From positions 24,118,001 through 24,182,000 of the forward strand of contig OU612072.1 in assembly GCA_914767715.1 (NCBI GenBank): 64,000 nt of DNA, written 5' to 3'. This document shows, in pieces, positions 1 through 11,900 of the stretch. The first letter of the stretch is position 1, and each line of letters starts with the position of its first letter. The stretch is from Membranipora membranacea. Lineage: Eukaryota > Bryozoa > Gymnolaemata > Cheilostomatida > Membraniporidae. Position numbers and translations under genes: made by a program. The notes beneath the pieces were generated by a model. It saw only the letters and a list, made by a program, of their open reading frames with translations. It did no database searches and was not told the origin of the DNA.

Positions 1-1484
1 ACACTTATAAGTCTGCTACCAAACATCACAGGATGTGTTGTCGTATTTCATTGTCTATTATGACAATGCACAATGCAGCTGCTATTTCGTTTTTGATGCC
101 AACCATGCTAAATGCTAAATGCCTCTGTAAGTGCTCCCAATAAATATCCACAAACATCACCAGCAAACAAAAATGATACTTTAAAATTTAACATAGTTTA
201 AAACCTGAGGGTGGAGGCTGCTTGGGATGGTCCAAGCATTCTTTCTGTAATATCAGAGCGTAATATGCTCTGTGGTTATTAATGATCACCTCAAAGGCAT
301 TGCTAAATTCTCAAAGTAGTGCTTCTCTATGTTGTACAACTTCAGAGCCTTGTCAAGTAGGGATTTCAAATAAGAAGGTGTTGAATAAGATAGATCATGT
401 TTTAGGATCACATACACATCACATGCCATGAGGAGGACAATAAAAATAGTAATTTTAGACATTTAGGATTTCATTCAGTAGCAACGTTTTGAGATTCCGT
501 TTGGCTCAGGTCCAGCATAGATTATAGGGAATTCTACTCTACATACGTAGGCTCATGTTTGTAGAGAGTATTGCTGCAGACTCTGAAAACTGTATGACTT
601 ATTTATACCCATTTTCAAGGTTCTCCCAAATTATCAATGACATCAACAAAAGCAACTCAGTTAATTAAAGTCAATTTGGGAAAATCCTAGGCTAAGAAGT
701 TGTATTCTCCTTTTGTTGAAATTTGGTGGGTCATTTACAAAATAGAGTTATCACCTACTGTATTTTGTTAATCTTGAGAAAATGGCCATTACATGGCAGC
801 ATGGCTCAAGCTTATCCTAAAAATCCTCACTATAATAGCATGGCAATATGTTCACGCTATGCCGTATGACTGCAGCTTTCAAGACTAGAATCGTTTGCAA
901 TGTAAAGAGCAATTTTACATCAGTTTCCACTTACATGGCTTGATTTTCGTTGGGGAAACATTGTGTTGAGCATGCATTGCAGATTAATCTATATGAAGCT
1001 ATCTATCTGTGTAAAACTATTTGGTTGGTGGCTAGACTGATTCACAGAGTAAAGCGATACAGAGTAAATTTTACAACAATAGTCAAGTCAAAGAGTTTTT
1101 TACACGTTGGTCAAGGTACCTTCAAGCTTTGTGTCAAGGGTAGGATCATGTGAAGCTTGATGCCAAAAACTGATTTCATCCATTTGTCACTAATATAGGG
1201 TTCTGGAGCATGAACTGAATTCAAAGTTTTTGATTGCAGTAAAGAATAGAATATGCAGGCTCACCCGTTAAAACATTTCCTTCTGTACAGCCTTACTCTG
1301 CGATTAGATTTGATGTTTTATGCTTAAATTACACCTGTAACTATTCTAGCTAAATTGGTAAGGTGAGTAGCTACGTAAGCAGCATTGTGACTGTTTTATT
1401 AAAAGGAATAACTATTATAATCTCGGAATGATGCTGCCACATGTTCCCTTGGTCTGTGCAATCAATGAACCTCAAATTTATGGA

Positions 1485-4478
1485 GAGGGCCTCATATCAA
1501 ATGTATCTCCGGTCCATCGACTGGACTTTGGTTGGCACTCAGGTGTGCTCAGACCTGCCTGCAATCAAAGAGCAACCTGGGAAAGATATTGCAGCCTCGT
1601 CAAATATCGGCGCCCATGCTCCGGGATGTGGCTTGTGGCAAGACATCTGATTTAAATCAACCTTCAATTTAATCTGATATAATAAACTTCATAAGAAGCG
1701 ACAAATTTCGAGACACAAAGGTTATTCTCAGGTTTTGATATTCTAATACTATATTGCCTTTAAATCCTTTGGAATAGAAAAACATCGCACAGCAGTCACA
1801 AATTCTTCCTCTGTAATGAAAGACAGCCAGCTAAGGTCTTAGATACTTGGATTTTTTTAATGCATTGCGTGATGAAATGCTTAAAATTTTGTTTGGAGGC
1901 CAGCTTTATGAAGGCAACTGAATCCTCAAAAGTAACAACATTATAACTTGTTGTAGAATAGATGCAGTCCCAGGGCAAGATTTTGAAAATTCGACAGTAA
2001 CATGAATTCTGTCACCGGTTATTTGAGGAGTTTAATTCCTGAATGGTGATAAATATACACAGGTCCACCAAACAGATACTAGCTCACTGACTATGCATAA
2101 GAATATTTCACAAAGAGTGTACTGTGTGTTATTAGTGGTGAGCATGATTAAGAGGAGCACCAAATCTGCTTCTGGCATGGCAATATGTAGGTATTATCAA
2201 ACATAAACCGTTAACCAATTGTGTAATAACAAAATTCCTTCCATGAAATACACTCCTCTCAACACTGTATATTGACATTAAATTTGCGAGAGAACTCATG
2301 AAATTCACACTGTAAAATCTGGTTGCATTGTTTTTAGCTCAGTCATGTTTATCATTGAGATTTATTTGGATTATCACAAATGACACAATAAAACCAAATT
2401 TTGGCGTTTGACGCATCATCCATTCTTTCTGATTTTTAATTGTTTGTTTCTGTAATTAAGGGATTAATTGTCTACAGTAAACAAGCTATTGCCAACGAAA
2501 ATTACTGCATCCAACTTGTAAATAAACATGGATTAGGCACCACTGCAAATTAATGAATGTGGACAGGTAAATAAGATTTCAGGGATAATCAACTGTAGTG
2601 CCATAACCATTAAAAAATATCACCATCACTTAATTGTGAGTGAACATGAATATTGGCATTACTAATTTTGCAGCTTTCGGGAAAATACAAAAAATAATGG
2701 TATCTTTTTGTGGGCAAAGGATTGCTTTTTTCAAGCTGCCAAAGGGTAGTCCTTGAACATGTGGAAATTTATTTTACTTGACCTTGGTGTATTGCTTTGA
2801 AATGAATACTGGGACAAATGGAAAGGTGAGGCAAACACCTTTGAGGATTCCGTGTTGGTTGAGCCAGATGTTCCAGCCATGCAGGTCAGTCGCTGGTCAA
2901 TGCGGACCAGCTGAGGTGAAGGGTTAATCGGACTAGGCCAATGTCTACATTTAGCTGGTTTATTGTTTTAGTTTGATAAGCCCAAAGATTTTTTTTTCGC
3001 CAGTCATTGTCATGTAGCGCTTGAATTGGTTGGCGGCGGACACTCTTTTTAGCGTGCTGTTGGAAGCCAGATTCGGGTGATGTGGTGGTGTGTATAGCCA
3101 ATGCGCCCTACGGTGGCCAGGCTGCCGGCGCAGTCGAGGCACAGTTGGCCATCAGTGGTTGTCAGGGTTGTGATATATGCGTTTTTGTCATCGCTGTCAT
3201 GTTGAGAGAGCTGAAAGTGCTGGTTGCACCAATAGCCATCCATATTCAAGATAATATACTTCTGTCCGCTCCGGCAGCGTCCCGTTGTCTGAATGTCATT
3301 AATTATATATATATATAATATGCATTATTACACGTAGTCAGGCTATAGGAAATCTATGGACCATGATAGTATCTGTGTCTTATCAATCGTCGTATTTAGT
3401 ATATCACGCATGTGCTGCACCGTACCTCTTACCTTTTTATACTTGTTCATAATTTGTTCAATTACCTTTAGCTATCAATTTTAGTCACGAGCATATTCCA
3501 TATTCCTATTCAACATTACCTGTACATGCATATAATTGACAATTAGTTTGTTGACATTGCAGGTCCTTGCAATTATAATCCCATCTTTGACACTTGCGTA
3601 ATAGAACTGTGAAAGCATAAATCCAAGTTAGACCCATGTTCCAAAACTACATACATGCGATGTTGTTTTCGATGTGTAAAAAGTTATTTGAAGTTTGGTG
3701 TAGCTTGAACATGTCTCTCAGATGGAAATTGCGTGAAAAATTAAAACGTTCTAACAAAAGTGGTGGAAATTTCTTGTTCATCAATCGATGTCCAGTAATG
3801 CTAGTAAAATATATGTTGAGCACTGGCAAAGGTAAAAGCTGTAACGACCTTGATAATTCGTTAGTTGGTACCAGGTGATTATCGATCTTTTGTATATTGC
3901 ATATCAACCTGATTAAACTATGATTAAATACTGTAGAAGATCAACTCAGCAATACACATTCCTGTAAAATTTAACCTCAAACAGTTGGGAGTATTTTGAA
4001 AAAGTTATTCTTGAACAGTATCCATTGCACCTGGCAACATCGTTGCAGCATCCCGCCTCAAACTTATCTTGGCATTAAATAGGCAAAATCTTATTCATAG
4101 GGAGTCTGAATGGATGAAAAAGCCAAATCCATGCCATGTTTCAGAATATAGTAGCATATGACATAAGGGTGGTATAGCACAAACATCTTTCCCTGAGCAC
4201 TCTCTACTTGGTAACTCCCGGAAAAAGGTTAACCCGGCTAGCCAAGAGTAAAGTGATCGCAACATTGTATAATTTTTAGAAGCATGGAACATGGTTTGGT
4301 TTAGTAAAGAGAATGTCGATAACAGGATTTTGGCAAGGAATCATAGTCAATTGCAAAAATGTAAATAAATTAGTAGCCTGCCAGTAGAGCCTACTGATTC
4401 AACATAATTATATGATATAACAATTTAGATGCAATATATTTGGTATGAGAAAATGGGCCAATTTTTTTTATCAGAACT
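1485..4478. other. 3 kb segment present only in copy 1 of block A
   Basis: Copy 2 passes straight from the sequence matching 1,484 to that matching about 4,479 (near 44,350). The segment is either an insertion in copy 1 or a deletion in copy 2; I found no clear terminal repeats or target-site duplication. It includes a patch of higher GC at about 2,870-3,300 with overlapping short minus-strand ORFs (60-71 residues) that match no family I recognise, followed by a short TA microsatellite near 3,305-3,320. Confidence 0.6.
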
Positions 4479-5744
4479 GGGGTTTTGGGTTTGGGAAACT
4501 GGTCGGAAAATATATTTCGTCTGAGCAGGAATTACAAAATATCTAGCGCTGCATATATCAATCAAAAATCCCATTGAGGTAAAAGAGCTGATCTGACTGG
4601 ATAAAAGTGCAATGCTACAAGACAATTAAGAGTATCAAGTCATATTAATATTCTGGAAATTTCTGAAAATGTAAGTAGAATAATGAAGATTAATAACTTT
4701 GAGTTATATAGTCATTCTGACAGAATTTGATGGGTGGCTGCAAATCCGTCCCAACAGTCTACACTGAAACTTAGTGACCAACAGAAATATTCGTTTGTTT
4801 AAGTTCAGTATAGCAGCTCTATTGTCATTTGTAAATTGCTCCACTCCTTTGATAAAAGGCAATTGAAATTGCGAAACGATGCCACAGAGCTGACGGATGA
4901 AATAAACACCGTAATGAAAAAGTAAATCACATTTTAAAATGTGTTAAACAATTATCTCAAACATGCCCTCAGACGAACTTTTAGATAATGTGATGAACTG
5001 ATGCTAAAAAAAACCAGATCTTTGTGACTTACCATGTCTAAATGTGACTGCCCAAACAGAAAAACATGAAATTGGAGATTTTTTGTCAGATTTTAAGTTT
5101 TTTGCAGAACAAAATAAATGAATAGTTAATTGACTTACTAACAATCCAGTTGATAAAATGTGGTTATTCTGAAATAAAAACTGTAGGAAGGAGATAGCTT
5201 TTTTGAAAAGTAAGGAGGAGATAACTATGATTGAGCATTTTTGACTTTAAATAACTGAGAACTGTTGTGTAAAAATCCATTGAGCCTTGCCTTTTTCGTC
5301 AAGAGTCATAAGTATATTCATGGTAATAGTTGGCTATTTTAACTTGATTATGCTGAGGTGTAACTTCCTTATCTCAGATCCTTTTCATGTTGATTTGTTA
5401 TGATAATTTGAGTAAAATATGCCAACCGATTGATCATTTATAATTATAATTGAATTGTGTTTTCCTTTGGTTCTATTCATTCTTCAATATAATGTTTTTG
5501 CAAGACAAAAATATAAAAAACTAAAAATCTAACTATTGCAATTTATGTTATAATCCTTCACCATTATTGTAATTCAATATTAAAATTGAATTTAGTTGAT
5601 AAGAATAAATGATGTAATTCCTACACTTTTTTATATTATTTAAAAAAACAAAATTGGGTTTAAACATCCATCAGTACCATCAAATGTAATTTAAGTATTA
5701 GTAGATATGCAAATTTTCAATTGGAGGAGCTTTGATAAATGATC

Positions 5745-5800
5745 AAATCCATTGCTATTAAGCGAGAGGGCTGGGGTTCGATTCCCGCTCATGTCTTAAG
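5745..5800 (+). repeat. tRNA-like (B-box) fragment, possible SINE relic
   Basis: A perfect RNA polymerase III B-box consensus, GGTTCGATTCC, lies near 5,775 within a T-arm-like context. The same element is kept in the block A copy near 45,530. No A box or complete cloverleaf could be drawn, so this is more likely a tRNA-derived repeat fragment than a functional tRNA gene. Confidence 0.35.
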
Positions 5801-6319
5801 GGATTGACCCTGGCTTCTCCCTACCAAAGAACCAAAAAACTCAAATCAACTTCAACTAACAACTCTCACAAATCAACTGCTGGAACTCAGACCTCACTAG
5901 CACCAGCCCAATCATCACCTACCTCTCTAAATCTTGTTAGATAGTCAACAGCTTCAGTTACTAATCCTCTCATAACAGACCTCACTAACTCTTAGTAGTC
6001 CTCTCTTTTAGGCAGTCTGTGATATCTGAGATGTAAAATGTTCCCGGAGCAGCCCTAAGTTGTCACAAATGTGAATTTATTTCCGGTTATCAATCCACAC
6101 TTTAGAGAGTATTCTACTATCTCTAATACTCAGAATTGTACAACCCAACTCTACAAGCACTGCTTAGGATAATCCATCAACCTTTTTGCCAACACTCACA
6201 AAACAACCAACCAAAACTGAAAACATGAAAGCACAAAGAAAAGGTCACAAAACATGATATCAGGATATAAATGCCTACATTATTCACAAATGTTTATGCT
6301 TCCTGATAACTCATATAAA

Positions 6320-8960
6320 TGGACATCAGAAAACTTAGTTGTTAGTCGTAAAAGATCAGATTGTATGTATTTGCGACAAGGCATAACAAAGCATTTGCAG
6401 AAAGCCAGCAACCTAAATCAACTTGTGATTGTCCACTATATTTTGTTATTGTAGTTGACAATTTGAAATAACCTGCACCAGTGACACCAGTGACAATCAC
6501 AAACAGAATTTTTGCTCAAGAAACTCACCTCGTTATCTTAGTGTTATCACCTCAAATTCTAATCTAATCTCACTTTGTATTAATCATAACAGTTTTCAGA
6601 TTATGTATTATCACCTCTATTTCTCGAGAGCCACTACCTATATCACCTTATATTTGTGAGGGTCAAAAATTTAGCCTAACATTATTTAATCTTTTCTTTT
6701 TCTGTTTGTTTGGAGGCACCATATAGGACTGTCATGCAATATGCCAAAACTATTGTAGTCTAAATAAGTATAAAGCAGGTTAATCTTGAGCCAACTTCTT
6801 ATTATCCCTACCTTTGCTGACAGACGAGTCAGCCCAATGAACTGTCAACTCCAGACACATATAGTCCTAAATATGACATCCAGTGCCAACGCAATACTTG
6901 CCCGAAGACGATAGATTCCTTAAATGAGTTTGCTATGAAACAGCTCACAAAATAAGACATGTTAACTGAGTATTTCCCACATGATCAAAGGTATGAAAGT
7001 GATCATAATCATGAATCATTCCATAACATGCAGCATAAGAAAAAGGAGCTTAACTGGGCTTATCTTGTAAACTTCTTTTAAAAGGATAATAAATCTAACT
7101 GCTTGATTCAGCACCGAAAATCAATGGGGTTATAGTTTAGGAAATAAGTTTGATAGTCGAGCTGTCATTTATATCAAATTCTGCCTGTTTTCTTGACATG
7201 GATTTTCATCACTAAAACTCAGATTAATCAACTTTCCAACCCCAATGATTTGAAAAAATTCTGTACCCCTAAATTCTCAATAATGCCGATGCTGAATCTG
7301 GAAGAGATTTTACCCTGTCTTAAACAATTTTGTAGATACTCCCATTTCTGCTCCTTTATCCTATATGATACATGGGTTTTTTCCTAATTAGATTATGTTG
7401 ATTGGAAGGTGCATGATATATTGCAATTAGGTCTATCATGATATGGCCATAGGTGTCTGCCTCTTACCCCTCACATCAAAATATTTATTTTCTAGTATCT
7501 GCTCATTGAAATCTCTAGAGGAGTTAGACTTATCAGGGAATAGAAATCTACAGATATTACCCAAGGATATAGGCGAGATGAAGTCACTCAGGAAGCTGAA
7601 TGTTCGGTGGTGTAGTTTAATATATTTTCCTGCGAGGTGAGTGATGGCTATTGAACAGACTTTTGCGCAGTATAAGTAGTAGTAGAATTAGAAAAATGAA
7701 TATAATTATGCATAATGTGATTGAACCCAGAAGTGACATCAAACAAATATCCACAAATATGTGCAGAATGCACAATGTTTTGCCACTATTTTAGAAAACC
7801 CAACCTTGGCACCTCGGAACTTAGTGCCTCATAGAAAAATAAATCTGACAGTTTGGATTTAACATTAATAGCTTGCAATACATGGAATCTTTATGCGCAG
7901 CCTCAATCATGACAATATTTTCATTATGTATGCATGATAAAGCTTTTTATAAACCTGTACTTGTCCTGGTACATGACAGAACTTAATACAAGTATTGTGA
8001 CCTGTCCACCACAGAAAAAGAACCCAGCGTCACTACACAATACAATAACTGTACAGGAGACACCTCACCGTTATAGTGACAGGCTTCCAATGTAAAGAAC
8101 TATTGGGACCCATATATTCATTAAAGCTGTATGTTAAATATCTCACATCTGTGATGTATTGTTTAGTCATCAGTTTTGCGGACACAATTATATTGTTAGA
8201 AACTTGTAAAAACAAATGAGAAAGAGACTATGTAGCAGATAAGAATAGATCAGTTAAAAACTGGTTGCCATGCCAGGTTATATGTCTTTCACTGTAGGAT
8301 TATAAGCCATCAATTTATTTATCTTGGAATGAAGTATTTTTTGAAGTTTTGAAGTTTTTTTATTGCCCAATTTTAATATCCATTGAAGAGCACAACAGCA
8401 AAAAATGAAAAATAATTTAGAAAATGTTCAGAAAATGCATGTAAAATTAACCAAAAAGTTGTTTTGTCTCTTGGTGGTTCTACACTTGGATGGTCGGGAT
8501 TTATGTATCTTTGCTCTACTTGAATATGAAAGTTCAGGGGATGTTGAAGTGTACACTGCAAGTACTGTGCAGGAAAGTTGCGATTGTTGGCAGTGTTAGA
8601 TTGTCAAGACACTGTTAATAGTTGTCACAGAACAGCAGCATACTCCGAGTATCGGTGCGCTGGATTCTCTCTGTCAGTTTCTGATAACAGATTGTACAAT
8701 GCAGGGCAGGCACTGGTGATTACAGACATTATCTTAGCTACATAGAAAGTTTTTAGGCTGTCGCTATCCATGCGATTCAGTAATCTCCTCAGGTATAGGC
8801 GTTGGGAGCATTTAGATATTATGTAGTCGACATGATGTTAGTGTATTGTCTACAAGAGGGAGAAAGAAAAATATCATCATATTCAAGGTTACACCAAGGT
8901 GCATAGCAGTTTTGTTTGTAAAAGCCACATTCAATATCACAGTTTTGGTAGACTTCAAAA
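6320..8960. repeat. Segmental duplication block B, copy 1
   Basis: Collinear with 25,378-28,258 with moderate divergence. It starts within about ten bases of where block A ends, so 1-8,960 is a join of two blocks that each have a separate second copy elsewhere in the window. Copy 1 contains an intact LRR exon (7,496-7,636); the corresponding part of copy 2, around 26,463, is deleted. The 3' part carries a minus-strand LINE remnant. Confidence 0.8.
7496..7636 (+). CDS. LRR exon 1 (141 bp, phase 2-2)
   Basis: The acceptor is TTTTCTAG and the donor is AG|GTGAGTG. The 47 codons read as LRRs of the L-x-x-L-x-L type, including [17 protein letters not shown] and [16 protein letters not shown]. The exon begins with the third base of a split Ser codon and ends with AG, the phase shared by all later LRR cassettes. 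It closely resembles exons at 23,725 and 38,808-39,800. This is the most upstream exon recognised; earlier exons are expected before the window. Confidence 0.75.
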
Positions 8961-11900
8961 TGATGATGTACATTAACCAAGCATTTGGTGAGGAATGACA
9001 ATCAAGCTTTAATTTGACTTTCAGAGGTAATCGCTAGAAGGCTTATCTTATCAAGCACCATGGCTGTATCCATTTGCTTTGAAGTGGTAGGGCCAGGCGG
9101 GGTGGGTGCGGGATGGGAGGTCTAATATTATATATATATATATATATCTAAATTATATTATATGTATTTATTTGTATATATAACATATATATATATATAT
9201 GTATATTATTTATATTACAAAAAATATAAATGTATTTATTTTTATTATACTTTAGTATGAAATCCATGACAGAACTGCAGCGTGATTTCGACAAACCGGG
9301 ATCTCTTCCTGATTGGATAGGTAAGTTCGAAAAGTATGGTTGAATCAAAACTTAACTTATGGTTATGATACCAACGTTGAATGATTTGGACATTTTATAT
9401 ATCGTTGGAAAGCTAATTGAACACTGATTCTGAAAATATTGGTTTCAGCATGACCTCATGTCATGGAGTTGTGCCATGTTGATAAAAGGCAGGATAATTG
9501 TCTTCGAGGAGAATTTTTTAGGACGATGTGGTGCAGATACAATGGTTCATATTGGAAATTCAACCGAATAATGTTTACAAGACACCTCTTAAGCACCCAT
9601 GAGAGGCAATTTCTGAATCCTGTGGAATTGCACACGGGAGGCAAAGTAATCTTTCAAGCATTGGTTGTTAGCTCCTTTATGTCGCTTTGGTTTAATGGAT
9701 GAGGATCCATCGTGATGCAAACCATATGAACAAAAAGCACATTATTTACTGTGGGAGGATCCCATGCTACGTGTCATGATTAACAAATTACCTAGGTATA
9801 AGTTATTTTAGGAGTTGTCCTCTCTGTAAGATTGCTTATAAATCTAATATATTGAGTGATGTCAGCTTTGGAGTCTCATAAGATTTGATATGAATATTGA
9901 ACTTCATTTAGTTTGAGACCTTACCAATCTGTTTTGGTGTCCACTGTAATCATATCACAATAGTTGATTATCTTGAAGGAGCTGCTCTGAAATCGCCAGA
10001 TTAGCAGCAATTTTGAGACAATTATAACTGGACTTAATAATGAAATAATGCAATAATTGATCCTAAATTGTGCACTGTGCGATAATTTATGGGGCATAGA
10101 TACAATATCACTGTGTAATCACTAACTATACATCTGTACTTATACATGTATATCTCCTAGCAGCTCCTATCACCTCCACTATTTCTGAATAACGCCTTTT
10201 GAGCCGGTAATGAGATATTAGAATTATAACCATTCTGAGCGAGAGGGCAACTCCTAACATCATTGATACCAATGTTATTTGTAGCACCGGGTCTTCACAT
10301 AGAAAAACCCTTCCCCTCCGCGTGTTGTTTGCATCCATAAAACCAATGCGACCTAAATGAGCTAATAAGATGATTTTTACTCTGGTGTGATATGCCACCT
10401 GATCCAGAAATTGCCCCATGGGTGCTTCAGAGATGTCTTGTTAACATTATTTAGTTGAATGTCTGATATGAACCATTTTATCTGCACCACATTGTCCTAA
10501 AAAATCATCCTCAAAATCAATCATCCTGTCTTTTATCCAAATAGCACAACACCATGGTATGACATCATACTTAAACCTATTTTTTCAGGATCAGTGTTCA
10601 ATTAACTTTCCAACGATATATAAAATGTCCAATTCCGTCAACGTTGGTGTCACAACCTTGAATGCACCGTCTGTTTCATATTGAAGGAAGCTCTTCTGAT
10701 GTAAAAGAGGGATGGTTGATCAATGGTTTCAAAGTAGCTATTCTTGGCAAGTTTGGTTGGATCTATAGCACATGATTGATTAGTCATTCGATATTTGTTC
10801 TAATTTTAGGAACCGCACACCTAGGCTATAAATCTCTAAAAATGTGCAATCGCATGTGTCATCTACCACAAAATCCCCTTGATGGTCCAAGCAATAACAA
10901 TACACTCTACCAGGATTATTGAGACATTGAAATTCATGTTACATTATTACCAGGAATTTTATGAGCTAAACTTGCAAGATGGCAATAGAATAGATAGGGA
11001 TAGATATTTGATTTACTATTTCCGATCCAAATTCAATACTACTGGTTTTAATTTTTGCTGGACTGGGTCAACGTTTTTGAGGTGGTGGATTAAATGAGGA
11101 CACATTATTCTTCTACTGGTACTTGAATCAACCCACCTTATCCAGTTATATGAACAAAATTTGAGCCAGGGATATCCATCAAAAAATTATGAAATGTTTT
11201 ACTCCTAAGAAATACACAAGGCCAGACACTATCACATTTTAAACAAGGATTAACCAAGGAAATAATGTCAATTATAAATTATTGAAGTTTGAAGTTGAAG
11301 TTGAAGTTTCAAAAATAAATTACTGTCTGTCAAGGCAAAATATTTTAGAATAGGTTGGGCAGTGCAGCTGATTTGAGCAAAAATAAATGTCACATTCAAA
11401 TCCCAAACCCTTTCTTCAAAGAATCCCAAATTGTAGTAGTATTGTTATTATTAAGCATAAAATATCGGATATAAAATAGTTCAGTTTCTAGTTACTTTTT
11501 GATTATGATCAAGTAAACACCAAAGAAGGCATGAGGGATTTCGTTTTGCAGCTTAGTTTGAGCTAGAAATTCTCGAAATGAAGTTACCAAAAGCTCCTTG
11601 GCGGGTGGATTGCAATTCAGTATTCATGGATCAGTTTCTTCCTAAAATCTGTAATCAGAGAGTAACCCATGTGCGCCTATTGACAAGCCCTTGGGGCTAA
11701 CCAAACCCATGACCTCCAACGCATACGCGCTGAGCGACTGACACTCTTAAAGTATGCTACCTACTCTTAAATCCATCTTTTTTTTATCTGCATTAAACAT
11801 CGAAGCAAATAAAATATAATCTATTTTAGCCACAATTTCTAAATTGAAAGATGCATACCCGTTTGTTTTCACTAAATAAGCCAATACAAAATCACGATGA

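Larger units (their letters stand above)
1..6320. repeat. Segmental duplication block A, copy 1
   Basis: This stretch realigns with 42,896-46,070 in the same orientation over nearly its whole length with scattered substitutions and small indels. The copies begin in register at position 1 and 42,896 and stop matching near 6,320 and 46,070. Copy 1 has about 3.0 kb (1,485-4,478) and about 190 bp (near 5,170-5,390) that copy 2 lacks. I see no exon or credible protein gene in it. A 67-residue ORF at 950-1,153 is preserved in both copies, but so is the surrounding non-coding sequence, so this is not evidence of coding. Confidence 0.85.

Noticed and set aside
950-1153. 67-residue ORF preserved in both copies of block A (also 43,823-44,026)
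   Set aside because: The flanking non-coding sequence is equally conserved, so preservation reflects recent duplication. No recognisable domain.
3049-3249. Minus-strand ORF starting MNMDGYWCNQHF in the GC-richer patch
   Set aside because: It is short, overlaps two other ORFs on the same strand, has no family I recognise and no splice support. Kept only as part of the 3 kb presence/absence segment.
5745-5800. Functional tRNA gene
   Set aside because: There is a perfect B box, but no pairing acceptor stem, anticodon arm or A box could be drawn.
10126-10419. 97-codon minus-strand ORF with a possible membrane segment
   Set aside because: It lies in one arm of the fold-back element, and the other arm does not keep the same frame open.
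11690-11745. tRNA-like or SINE head on the minus strand
   Set aside because: Only loose A-box and B-box resemblance; too weak to call.
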